From Methylococcaceae bacterium UBA975 (lineage in GTDB: Bacteria; Pseudomonadota; Gammaproteobacteria; Methylococcales; Cycloclasticaceae), in NCBI GenBank assembly GCA_002292375.1, contig DBBV01000007.1, positions 98,720-162,719 of the forward strand: a stretch of DNA of 64,000 nucleotides, read 5' to 3'. This document shows, one piece after another, positions 9,042 through 17,648 of the stretch. Numbering within the stretch: the first letter of the stretch is position 1; each line of letters starts with the position of its first letter. The notes beneath the pieces were generated by a model. That model saw only the letters and a program-made list of their open reading frames with translations, was not told where the DNA came from and did not search any database. The translations under genes and the position numbers were made by a program.

Positions 9042-9446
9042 TTGTACACTATCACCAAAAACCTTAATTTTTGTTACGGCCATCGTTTGATGAACCACCC
9101 GGGTAGATGCCGCCACCTTCATGGTCACTCAGCTCGTGTTTCTATCACCTTTGCTTCCGAGACGCTTAATGAACAAGGCATGATCTGCGACTTTTCAGAC
9201 ATTAGCGCATACGCAGGTGGCTGGATCGACGAGACCTTAGATCACAATATGTTATTGCATAAAGATGACCCTATCCTAGCGAGCTTGCAACAAGCCGGCG
9301 AACGCGTCTTAGTGGTTGAAGACCACCCTACTGCAGAGTTTTTAGCAAAAATGATTTTTGATTACATGGTAAAAGGTCAATTTCCCGTCAAAGAAGTCTC
9401 AATATGGGAAACTGAAAGCGCTCACGCTAGCTATTCAAGCCCCTAA
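9042..9446 (+). CDS. queD: 6-carboxytetrahydropterin synthase
   Basis: Converts dihydroneopterin triphosphate to 6-carboxy-tetrahydropterin in queuosine synthesis. The 134-residue T-fold protein has the zinc-binding His of YGHRL and the catalytic Cys plus zinc histidines of CRHLHGH. DHxxL appears as DHNML, followed by a late E/H region (WETESAHASY) that contributes to the pterin site. I use the TTG start at 9042. The next in-frame ATG (MNHPGR) would delete the first zinc ligand, so it cannot be right. The stop overlaps the next gene in TAATG, implying translational coupling. Confidence 0.9.
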   Translation: MYTITKNLNFCYGHRLMNHPGRCRHLHGHSARVSITFASETLNEQGMICDFSDISAYAGGWIDETLDHNMLLHKDDPILASLQQAGERVLVVEDHPTAEFLAKMIFDYMVKGQFPVKEVSIWETESAHASYSSP

Positions 9447-9862
9447 TGTTGAGTCAAGTCAGACCCGTGAATAAGTCCTTTTGCCTGCAAATGCTGTGCG
9501 AAAAAAACTATACTCTACTGCTTAAGCTAACACCCCTGCTTAACCCATCCGTCATTAACACCACAATTAGATCCAAGCTACTCGAAACAGGGCCTTTTAC
9601 CCATACCCTCACGTTGTACCATCATGGTTATGAGCAAGACCTCTCCAGCCCTCAATTTAAGTGCCGCGTCTACCTAGATACAAAATCGGTTGAGGTGATC
9701 AGTGTGCAAGGAACCGTGTTTCAACGCAACTCAGCGCGACAATCTGCCAAAGACATGTTAAACAAAAAGTGGGATCTCAATTATTTTTTGGAAAAATGGC
9801 TCACCTTTCAACTTAAATTATCAACCGTCAATCGCGACACCAACCATGCCGTTAACGCCTAA
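9446..9862 (+). CDS. DUF1249 family protein (YqiB-like)
   Basis: A 138-residue soluble protein of unknown function that resembles the YqiB/DUF1249 family: an NYTLLLKL segment near the N terminus, a central beta-rich part with the pattern CRVYLDTKSVEVISVQG, and a conserved C-terminal KWDLNYFLEKWL. It overlaps queD by one base (TAATG) and ends with a 4-bp overlap against the convergent symporter gene. In other gammaproteobacteria YqiB is encoded near cpdA and nudF. Here the partner is queD, so context does not reveal the function. Confidence 0.7.
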   Translation: MLSQVRPVNKSFCLQMLCEKNYTLLLKLTPLLNPSVINTTIRSKLLETGPFTHTLTLYHHGYEQDLSSPQFKCRVYLDTKSVEVISVQGTVFQRNSARQSAKDMLNKKWDLNYFLEKWLTFQLKLSTVNRDTNHAVNA

Positions 9863-11202
9863 GGCGCGCCACTTGATTTTCTACTCAGGGTAAAAACGAC
9901 TGGACTGAGCAATAACAACGCCAGTAGATTTGGAATCGCCATCAAACCGTTTAAAACATCAGCCAATAACCACAGTAAATTTAATTCCATCATCGCACCC
10001 AAAGGAATCGCCAGCACCCAAGCCACCCGATACCATGGGATAATCCTAACACCCCATAAATATTCTGCGCATCGTTCGCCGTAATAACTCCAGCCCAAAA
10101 GTGTCGTTAAGGCAAAAATAGCCAAGCCAAAACTTACCACATACTCACCCACGCCCGGCAGCCCCCTATTAAATGCGTATGCAGACAACGAGGCACCCGT
10201 TTCACCACTGGTCCAGCTGCCGGTTAAGATAATCACTAGCGCTGTCATCGTACAAATGATAATCGTATCGATAAACGTGCCGAGCATGGCAATCTTTCCT
10301 TGTTCAACTGGGTTATTAGTTTTTGCTGCTGCGTGGGCAATCGGCGCCGTTCCAAGACCTGCCTCATTAGAAAAAATACCACGCGCTACGCCAAAGCGTA
10401 TCGCCGCCATGACCCCAGCCCCTGCAAACCCACCCGCTGCTGCCGTACCACTAAAGGCATCATTAACGATCAACTGCAGGGCTGTTGGCACCGAATCTAA
10501 ACGCTGAATAATGATAATACCGGCACCCAGCACGTAAGCGATGGCCATAAAAGGAACCAGCTTTGCGGCTACTTGAGCGATCCGTTTAATACCGCCCAAT
10601 AAAACTAAGTAAACAATAAGCGCCATCACCAACCCTGTTGCCCAAACTGGGGTATTGAGTGTGCTATTAAGCACATCGGCAACGGAATTAGCCTGAACAG
10701 TATTACCAATACCAAAAGCGGCTACCGAGCCAAAAAAAGCAAACACCGCGCCCAGCCATTGCCAATTTTTACCCAGACCATTTTTAATGTAGTACATCGG
10801 GCCACCGACGTAGGCGCCGTTTTCATCAAGCTCTCGGTATTTAACTGCTAATACGGCCTCTGCGTACTTTGTAGCCATACCCAGCAATGCTGTTAACCAC
10901 ATCCAAAAAATAGCGCCCGGCCCACCTAAAAATATAGCTGTGGCGACCCCAGCAATGTTGCCGGTACCGATAGTAGCCGCGAGTGAGGTCATTAAGGCGT
11001 TAAATGGACTTATTTCACCATCGGCCAAGGCATTGCTTCGGCGGCCGCGCCACATTAAACTGAACGCAGCGGGTAACTGCCTGATGGGCATAAAAAACAG
11101 ACCCAGCATTAAATATAACCCTGTGCCTAATAACAAAACCAATATAATTGGCCCCCAGACAATACCGCTAATCGTTTGCAACAGTTGCGTTAATACGTCC
11201 AT
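9859..11202 (-). CDS. Alanine/glycine:cation symporter (AGCS family)
   Basis: A 447-residue inner-membrane carrier predicted to import alanine or glycine with Na+. Hallmarks are the ATIGTGNIAGVATAIFLGGPGA segment near residue 75, PMYYIKNGL, and the GIFSNEAGLGTAPIAHAAA motif near residue 275, all diagnostic for AGCS. About 10-11 hydrophobic segments can be counted. The gene is alone on its strand, and its 3' end overlaps the convergent DUF1249 gene by 4 bp. The substrate cannot be fixed from sequence, but a Na+-coupled carrier fits a Na+-NQR organism. Confidence 0.92.
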   Translation of the reverse strand: MDVLTQLLQTISGIVWGPIILVLLLGTGLYLMLGLFFMPIRQLPAAFSLMWRGRRSNALADGEISPFNALMTSLAATIGTGNIAGVATAIFLGGPGAIFWMWLTALLGMATKYAEAVLAVKYRELDENGAYVGGPMYYIKNGLGKNWQWLGAVFAFFGSVAAFGIGNTVQANSVADVLNSTLNTPVWATGLVMALIVYLVLLGGIKRIAQVAAKLVPFMAIAYVLGAGIIIIQRLDSVPTALQLIVNDAFSGTAAAGGFAGAGVMAAIRFGVARGIFSNEAGLGTAPIAHAAAKTNNPVEQGKIAMLGTFIDTIIICTMTALVIILTGSWTSGETGASLSAYAFNRGLPGVGEYVVSFGLAIFALTTLLGWSYYGERCAEYLWGVRIIPWYRVAWVLAIPLGAMMELNLLWLLADVLNGLMAIPNLLALLLLSPVVFTLSRKSSGAP

Positions 11203-11385
11203 ATCCTTTCCTATTATTATTTAACCCAAACCAGCCCACCAATAGATCAATATGGCTTAATGTTTGTAGCCTGTAGATTCGTTGCAGTAAAACTCGCTTA
11301 ACGGCATACTTAATTGTTTTTATCCTTTATTATTACAGCTTAAACCCGCTCAAGCCATTCTTTCATTTTTATCAGGAGTCATACG

Positions 11386-11610
11386 ATGTATAGCAAAAAC
11401 TCGCCACATATTATCGATGCTAAGCAGGGTGAGGAAATTTACCTTTGCCAATGCGGCCAATCGGCTAAAGCCCCTTATTGTGACGGTAGCCATAAAGAAA
11501 TTGACCAGCGCCCTTTAGTCCATACGGTTGGTCAAGACAAACAACTGTACGTTTGCGGCTGCGGCAACTCCACCAATTTGCCTTGGTGTGACGGCAGCCA
11601 TAACAAATAA
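11386..11610 (+). CDS. Double CDGSH iron-sulfur domain protein
   Basis: A 74-residue protein with two CDGSH zinc-finger-type motifs that each hold a redox-active 2Fe-2S cluster through three Cys and one His: CQCGQSAKAPYCDGSH and CGCGNSTNLPWCDGSH. The two halves are alike, so it is a tandem-domain form, common in bacteria and unlike the single-domain mitochondrial mitoNEET. It starts behind a good AGGAG ribosome site. The gene is 21 bp ahead of a UPF0149 gene on the same strand. The electron partner is unknown. Confidence 0.9.
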   Translation: MYSKNSPHIIDAKQGEEIYLCQCGQSAKAPYCDGSHKEIDQRPLVHTVGQDKQLYVCGCGNSTNLPWCDGSHNK

Positions 11611-11631
11611 TTTACCCTCAAGGCCCCCTCT

Positions 11632-12135
11632 ATGACTCTGCTCTTTGATTTTTTTAACTCCGATGATATCGCTGATGACGCGATGTATTACTTTGAAATG
11701 CACGGCTTTTTAACCAGCCTTGTCATTCAACCCGGCAGCCTAACAACAAGCCAAATAATTGATGAAATCTTTAATCATAAAACCGTCGACGATGCTATTT
11801 TAAATGCCGTTTCTGCGCTTCAAAAAGAGATAGAACAAGCCTTACTTAACGCCGAATTCCCAGATGTTATACAGGCCGGTGAAGATGAAGATTCATTAAC
11901 TTTTTGGGCCACAGGCTTTATGCAAGCTATTTTCATGCATCAAGAACAATGGTTTGAGAAAGAGCCTGACCTAGTAGCAGAACTGACGTTACCGATACTT
12001 AATTGTTCTGAGTTATTAGATGAGGAACTGGATGACGTTAATTTAAATGATGAGGTATTAGAGCAGATGGCAGACACCATTCCAGATTGTGTCATCGATT
12101 TATACCTACTTTTTAATACCCCGGAAAACGTCTAG
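11632..12135 (+). CDS. UPF0149 (YgfB/YecA) family protein
   Basis: A 167-residue acidic, mostly helical protein with the family motifs MHGFLTSLVIQPG near residue 24 and FWATGFMQAIF near residue 95. No SEC-C zinc tail (seen in some YecA members) is present. In Pseudomonas a YgfB member represses a stress/lytic pathway, but most members are uncharacterised, so no function is assigned. It lies between the CDGSH gene and a DUF1853 gene, with only 6 bp to the latter. Confidence 0.82.
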   Translation: MTLLFDFFNSDDIADDAMYYFEMHGFLTSLVIQPGSLTTSQIIDEIFNHKTVDDAILNAVSALQKEIEQALLNAEFPDVIQAGEDEDSLTFWATGFMQAIFMHQEQWFEKEPDLVAELTLPILNCSELLDEELDDVNLNDEVLEQMADTIPDCVIDLYLLFNTPENV

Positions 12136-12141
12136 ATCCTT

Positions 12142-13077
12142 TTGCTGAGCACGTCGTTATTTCAAAATGCAAACGTTAGCGATCTGGCGTGGGTACTGGC
12201 AAGTCCACCACTTATTCAAGGCAATATAGCAACTTGCCACTGGACAGATAGTGCTTTTTGGCAGCAGCAAGGTCAGGCTTTTTATAATAATTTATTACAA
12301 ACCGACACGGACTCGTCGGCACTACACGATTTATTAAAAAGACAAACCGATCGGCGCTTAGGTCATCGCTTTGAGACGCTGTTGAGCTACTGGTTTAATA
12401 ACAATGAGCGATACCAACTGATCGCACAAAATCTACAAGTACAAGACACCGAAAAAACGATTGGGGAGTTTGATTTTATTGTTAAAGACCACCTACATAA
12501 CACATACCAACACTGGGAAGTGGTGTGTAAGTTTTATCTGGGTCTCGGTGATACGGCACAACCCGAAAATTGGTACGGGCCGATGCTCAAAGACCGTCTA
12601 GCGATTAAATACAAGCAGATGCAAACTCGGCAAAGCCAGCTTTCACATCACCCAGCCTCTGTTAGCCTGCTAAAGACATTAGGTATCCACATACAACAGC
12701 CTGTGTGCCTGATGAAAGGTCGCTTATTTTACCCTTTAACACAGTCAGCAAAAATCAGCCCAAACCTTGTATCTAGCGACCATCAACAGGGTTGGTGGGC
12801 CAGAACAGACGATTTTTTTAACTACTATAAAAAATCAACCCTTCGTTGGTGTATTTTAAGTAAAAACCAGTGGCTCGCACAGCAACGCTTTAACCCAGCG
12901 GAACGCGCCTACTCTACCAGTGAGCTGATCGATGCGTTTAGTTGCGAGGCAAACCCGCGACCTATATGTGTGGCTGGTTTTTTAAGCAATTTACCTCAGC
13001 AATTAGAACAAACACGTGGGTTTTTAGTCGCAAAAGACTGGGCGAAGGCAATCGTTATCAACGATAATAGTCATTAA
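12142..13077 (+). CDS. DUF1853 family protein
   Basis: A 311-residue soluble protein of unknown function. It shows the DUF1853 pattern RRLGHRFETLLSYWF near residue 72 and GEFDFIVKD followed by HWEVVCKFYLG near residue 130. The acidic residues and the E-x-K arrangement (GEFDF..WEVVCK) look like a PD-(D/E)xK nuclease core, which is an inference only. The reading frame has no in-frame ATG near its start. TTG at 12142 (6 bp after the previous stop) or CTG at 12145 must serve, so the exact start is uncertain. Confidence 0.75.
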   Translation: MLSTSLFQNANVSDLAWVLASPPLIQGNIATCHWTDSAFWQQQGQAFYNNLLQTDTDSSALHDLLKRQTDRRLGHRFETLLSYWFNNNERYQLIAQNLQVQDTEKTIGEFDFIVKDHLHNTYQHWEVVCKFYLGLGDTAQPENWYGPMLKDRLAIKYKQMQTRQSQLSHHPASVSLLKTLGIHIQQPVCLMKGRLFYPLTQSAKISPNLVSSDHQQGWWARTDDFFNYYKKSTLRWCILSKNQWLAQQRFNPAERAYSTSELIDAFSCEANPRPICVAGFLSNLPQQLEQTRGFLVAKDWAKAIVINDNSH

Positions 13078-13102
13078 ATATACGCATTAAAAAGAGAAAA
13101 AA

Positions 13103-14293
13103 TTGAATCATTCAACCGAAGAACCCGTCGAACAAATTGATATTGGCAACTGTAAGATCACCTTATTGGGCACTGCCCATGTTTCTAAAGCGAGCGTGAA
13201 TGCCGTCACATCACTCATTGAGTCGGATCAGTTTGATGCCGTCGCAATAGAGCTATGCCCAGGGCGATACAATGCCCTCATCGACCCCGATAGCCTCGCT
13301 AAAATGGATTTATTTAACGTCATTAAAAGTGGCAAAGCAGCCATGGTGACCGCAAGTTTAGCCCTTGGTGCTTTCCAACAAAAAATGGCCGACGAACTGG
13401 GTATTGAACCTGGCGCAGAAATGAAAATGGCCGCTTCCTTGGCAAAACAAAAACATTTGCCGGTACTGCTCATTGATCGTGACGTAGGCACAACGCTAAA
13501 ACGCGTGTACAGAAATGTGCCTTGGTGGAAGCGTATGGAGCTCTTTTCTGGCTTATTAGCTAGCGTGATTTTTTCTGAAAAAATTGACGAAAAAGAGATC
13601 GAAAAGCTAAAACAAGGCGATGTTTTGGAATCTACTTTTGCACAATTTGCCGAATCATCGAGTGAAATCTACCAACCCTTGGTAAATGAACGCGATCAAT
13701 ACATGGCACGCCGCTTATACGATGAAGCCCTTAGCGGTCAACATACGCAGCTACTCGCCATTGTTGGCGCAGGCCATTTACACGGCATTAAAGCGTATTT
13801 AGAAACCCAATTGCGCGACAGTAAAAGTCTTGAAGAACTCGACACTATCCCCAGCCCTAGCCGCTGGCCAAAGTTTATACCTTGGATTATCGTTGGGCTT
13901 ATTTTTATTGGCTTTGCTGTTGGTTTTCAACGGGCACCCGAGTTGGGTTGGCAGTTGGTTATTGAGTGGGTTGTGATCAATGGCACCTTATCCGCCCTCG
14001 GTGCATTACTAGCGGCAGCGCACCCGTTAACGATTATCACCGCCTTTTTAGCCGCACCACTAACCTCACTCAACCCGACAGTTGGTGCCGGCATGGTTAC
14101 CGCTGCGGTTGAAGCCTGGATACGAAAACCACGCGTAGGTGACTTTTCTAGCCTCAAAAAGGACACCATTCAACTGCGTGGCTGGTGGAAAAACAGGGTC
14201 TCGCGGACCTTATTGGTTTTCTTTTTTAGTACGCTTGGTTCCGCCGCTGGAACATACATTGCGGGCTTTAGGATAGTCGAACAACTTACTTGA
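13103..14293 (+). CDS. TraB/PrgY family membrane protein
   Basis: A 396-residue protein of the TraB/PrgY (GumN-related, Tiki-like) family. The conserved GTAHVS motif lies near residue 23, ELCPGRY near 50, an R-D pair in LIDRDVGTTL near 125 and GAGHLHGI near 225. The C-terminal third carries three or four membrane segments. PrgY of enterococci limits peptide pheromone activity, and related domains act as metalloproteases, so a membrane-bound protease or peptide-processing role is possible but unproven here. It starts with TTG behind an AAAGAG ribosome site, and its 3' end overlaps convergent plsB by 8 bp. Confidence 0.85.
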   Translation: MNHSTEEPVEQIDIGNCKITLLGTAHVSKASVNAVTSLIESDQFDAVAIELCPGRYNALIDPDSLAKMDLFNVIKSGKAAMVTASLALGAFQQKMADELGIEPGAEMKMAASLAKQKHLPVLLIDRDVGTTLKRVYRNVPWWKRMELFSGLLASVIFSEKIDEKEIEKLKQGDVLESTFAQFAESSSEIYQPLVNERDQYMARRLYDEALSGQHTQLLAIVGAGHLHGIKAYLETQLRDSKSLEELDTIPSPSRWPKFIPWIIVGLIFIGFAVGFQRAPELGWQLVIEWVVINGTLSALGALLAAAHPLTIITAFLAAPLTSLNPTVGAGMVTAAVEAWIRKPRVGDFSSLKKDTIQLRGWWKNRVSRTLLVFFFSTLGSAAGTYIAGFRIVEQLT

Positions 14294-16688
14294 TTAGCTG
14301 GTGGACGCTGCGCCTGATTTGCTGGCTCAGCACCAGACCCGAATCGTCGATAATCGACTCTAAAGCCGAAGAAAACGTTATTTTCCCTTGGCTATCAGGC
14401 CAAATAATGCGTTGCTCAAACAGCCCATCAATAAACCCTTTAAATAAGGCTTTATCAAAGAAATCGGGCGAGTTTAATTCATACATCAGGGTTAACCGCT
14501 CAGCCACTTGAGTACACGTATCTTCTAAGCTTTTTCGATTAAGCACACCCGGGCCTTTAACCTTGATAACGACCACGGTTAAATAATAGCGCTCTAAGCT
14601 CAGCAATACGCCCTTGGACAAGCTATTTATCGCCATCGCCTCGGTACTCACCATTGACAAGTGATTATCGCTCTCAAGCAATAAACCTGCTGATACCAAG
14701 CAGTCGACCGTTTTGTTGGTGAGCGCACTTAACTGACGCGTACTCCAATGCATCGATAGTTCGGCTTTCAAAAAGGGATAGACCAATTTAAACCAATGTA
14801 TCAACTGTTTTTTAGTTAATGAGGCATTACTTAATACACAGCAAGCAATAAACGAAGGCAAGACAAATAAATGACTGATGTTATTCCTAAAGTAGGTCAT
14901 TCGAATGGCTTGATCCGGTTCAACCGATATCAAATCACCTAGCCCGTTTAGATTGCGCTGAATTAGACCAAACTGTTCACCGTAGGCAATAATACCTGCC
15001 CCATCTAAATTAGTCAGACTGACATCTTTAGAATAGGGAACCGTTTTCAGTAAGTTTAAGTACAAGTTAAGCTGCAAGCTTAAGTCTTCTTCGGTCATTG
15101 TTTGTTTTGGCGTACCTAACAGCGTCATCGCTAACAGACCTACTGCATTCACATGTGTCGCTTGGTTGATCCCCGCCATAATCTGCTGACCCAGTTTATT
15201 AACGACATTTGGCATCCAATCTTGTTTACCCGCCAGTCCATCACGTCGCCAATCCGGTAATTGCTGATCCAACAAATCATTCAATGCAATAGGACTGCCA
15301 AAATTTACGTGGACCTGACCAAAGTGCTCTTTTAATGCCTTTATTGAGCGTAAAAACCCCATCACCGATTCGGTTTTTTTAGGTTTACCACTCAATTCAT
15401 TAATATAGGTTTCACCTTCCACCAATTTTTCATAGGCAAAATTGACCGGAACAAAAACCACCGAGCGCTTATGCTCGCGGATATGACTACGAACAGTCAT
15501 CGCTAATAGACCCGGTTTTGCTTTTAAACGCTTACCGGTTCGACTGCGCCCTCCCTCGACAAAATATTCGACAGCGGTGCCCTTACTCGCCAAATACCCC
15601 ATATAGGTTTCAAACACCGCGCCGTATAGCACATTGCCTTTAAACGAACGGCGTAAAAAAAATGCGCCACAACGCCTTAGCCACGGCCCAATAATAGGGA
15701 TGTTTAAATTAAGACCAGCAGCAACATGTGGCGGCGCTAAGCCTGCATTAAATAAGACGTAGGAGAGAACTAAATAATCCATATGACTTTGGTGACTCGG
15801 CACATACACAATCTGGTGTTCGCGCGATAAGCGCTCAACCCGCTCAAAGTGGTGCAGCACGATGCCATCATAGAGTTTATTCCACAGCTTGTTGAGCAAC
15901 CGTTCTAACAACACCGCCGCACGCATATTGATAACCGCCGCAATTTCTCGGGCATACGCTTTGGCCTTTTTTTCGGCCGCTGCTTGAGGTGTTTTTTTAA
16001 TTTTTACTTCGCGTTCAATCGCTTGTTTGACCAACGGTTGTTGTAATAGATGGTCCGCTAACTTTTTACTTGAGGGTTGATCGGGCCCAATCATCGCTAA
16101 GCGTGTCCTTGCAAAGTGTAGGCGTAGCACGCGTGATAACTTACGTGTCAAATACGGTACGCTTTGCCCAGCCTTCACGACACCTTTTAACGATACCGGT
16201 TCGCCGTAACGCAAAACAGTTTGCCTACCATTAAATAAAATGGACAAAAAGCGAGAAAAAACCGTAGAACGCACCCCTTCGTCGGTAAAAATACTCGCTA
16301 ATAAGCCATCAGATTTTCGCGGTGACCTACCCCAAAAAACGGATACTGGCACGATCAACACATCGTCTAATTGTTGGTTATCAACCGCATTAATCAAACG
16401 ACTTAAACGGCTTGGCGCAGGATCGTAAAAACCATCCTTAATGCGATTAAGTACCAATACTGCGGTGGCTTCTTTGCCACCTTCCCATTGCATCCCAGCC
16501 GAAGGCAATGGTAAATCGAGATGTCTGCAGGTTTGTTCTAAAACGATTTGTTTTGAACAGACATCGCTATACGTGACATAACAAATTGTTTTACCTTTTA
16601 GTTTTTCTAAACGTTCGCCGTCATTGGGCAACACCGTCACCTTGACCCATAACGATAATAACCATCGCAAGATAGCTGAACCCACCAC
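14286..16688 (-). CDS. plsB: Glycerol-3-phosphate 1-O-acyltransferase
   Basis: Membrane-associated enzyme that makes lysophosphatidate from glycerol 3-phosphate and acyl-ACP/acyl-CoA, the first step of phospholipid synthesis. Its 800 residues match E. coli PlsB (807). The acyltransferase motifs are visible: SHQSHMDYL (HX4D) near residue 298, the GAFFLRRSF block, and VEGGRSRTGK. The start is GTG at 16688, only 2 bp after the ttcA stop, so ttcA and plsB form one transcription unit. Confidence 0.95.
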   Translation of the reverse strand: MVGSAILRWLLSLWVKVTVLPNDGERLEKLKGKTICYVTYSDVCSKQIVLEQTCRHLDLPLPSAGMQWEGGKEATAVLVLNRIKDGFYDPAPSRLSRLINAVDNQQLDDVLIVPVSVFWGRSPRKSDGLLASIFTDEGVRSTVFSRFLSILFNGRQTVLRYGEPVSLKGVVKAGQSVPYLTRKLSRVLRLHFARTRLAMIGPDQPSSKKLADHLLQQPLVKQAIEREVKIKKTPQAAAEKKAKAYAREIAAVINMRAAVLLERLLNKLWNKLYDGIVLHHFERVERLSREHQIVYVPSHQSHMDYLVLSYVLFNAGLAPPHVAAGLNLNIPIIGPWLRRCGAFFLRRSFKGNVLYGAVFETYMGYLASKGTAVEYFVEGGRSRTGKRLKAKPGLLAMTVRSHIREHKRSVVFVPVNFAYEKLVEGETYINELSGKPKKTESVMGFLRSIKALKEHFGQVHVNFGSPIALNDLLDQQLPDWRRDGLAGKQDWMPNVVNKLGQQIMAGINQATHVNAVGLLAMTLLGTPKQTMTEEDLSLQLNLYLNLLKTVPYSKDVSLTNLDGAGIIAYGEQFGLIQRNLNGLGDLISVEPDQAIRMTYFRNNISHLFVLPSFIACCVLSNASLTKKQLIHWFKLVYPFLKAELSMHWSTRQLSALTNKTVDCLVSAGLLLESDNHLSMVSTEAMAINSLSKGVLLSLERYYLTVVVIKVKGPGVLNRKSLEDTCTQVAERLTLMYELNSPDFFDKALFKGFIDGLFEQRIIWPDSQGKITFSSALESIIDDSGLVLSQQIRRSVHQLIK

Positions 16689-16690
16689 GG

Positions 16691-17551
16691 CTAACTGCTC
16701 GCCTTCATAGGACGAAACATCAATGGCGCTGCGTTAATAACATCACTGCAAGCCTTGTCAGTTTGCGTCAAACCTTCAAAATCAAACAACTGACTATCCA
16801 GTAATTGCGATGGTTTAATATTTTTTAGGCTATTAAAAATCGTTTCTACCCGACCAGGAAACTCTTTATCCCACTGACTCAACATGTTTTTCATATTAAC
16901 GCGCTGCAGGTTCTCTTGGCTGCCGCATAAATTACATGGAATGATCGGGTAGGCTTTTAAGTCGGAAAACTCGGCGATATCTTTTTCACGTGAATAGGCC
17001 AAAGGGCGAATCACAATGTGTTTGCCATTATCACTTTTAAGTTTTGCTGGCATCGCCTTCAACTGCCCACCATAAAACATATTAAGAAAAAATGTTTCGA
17101 CGATATCATCACGGTGGTGACCCAACGCTATTTTGTTATAACCGTGTTCTTCTGCATAGGCATATAAAGCACCACGGCGCATTCGTGAACACAAACCACA
17201 GGTGGTTTTGCCCTCTGGAATAATCCGCGTGACAACGCTGTAGGTATCTTGCTCAATGACATGATAGTCAACGCCTATGGATTGTAGATAGGCAGGTAAT
17301 ACGTGCTCTGGAAACCCAGGCTGCTTTTGGTCTAAATTTACCACCATCACTTCAAAATCAATCGGCGCGTTGTGTTTAAGGTTTAATAAAATATCCAACA
17401 TCGTGTAGGAGTCCTTACCACCCGACAAACACACCATCACCCGATCACCGTGCTCGATCATTTTATAATCGGCAATTGCCTGCCCCATCTCGCGGCGCAA
17501 GCGTTTTTGTAGTTTGTTAAACCTTAGCTTAGTTTTGTCTGATTGATTCAT
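16691..17551 (-). CDS. ttcA: tRNA 2-thiocytidine(32) synthetase
   Basis: ATP- and iron-sulfur-dependent enzyme that thiolates cytidine 32 of certain tRNAs. The 286-residue protein carries the PP-loop SGGKDSYTML near residue 45, the central CGLC pair and the CNLCGSQ motif near residue 208, whose cysteines bind the 4Fe-4S cluster. The DKEFPGRVETIF segment is typical of TtcA rather than TtuA. It is the first gene of ttcA-plsB and is divergent from the ADP-ribosylglycohydrolase-like gene. Confidence 0.96.
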   Translation of the reverse strand: MNQSDKTKLRFNKLQKRLRREMGQAIADYKMIEHGDRVMVCLSGGKDSYTMLDILLNLKHNAPIDFEVMVVNLDQKQPGFPEHVLPAYLQSIGVDYHVIEQDTYSVVTRIIPEGKTTCGLCSRMRRGALYAYAEEHGYNKIALGHHRDDIVETFFLNMFYGGQLKAMPAKLKSDNGKHIVIRPLAYSREKDIAEFSDLKAYPIIPCNLCGSQENLQRVNMKNMLSQWDKEFPGRVETIFNSLKNIKPSQLLDSQLFDFEGLTQTDKACSDVINAAPLMFRPMKASS

Positions 17552-17648
17552 GCCTGTATTTTATCAGAGATGTGTAACATTGCTCTAAGTAGATGCGAAA
17601 TCACTGACAAAATGCTATAACAAGACACCCAAAAAAGGAATCTTAACT

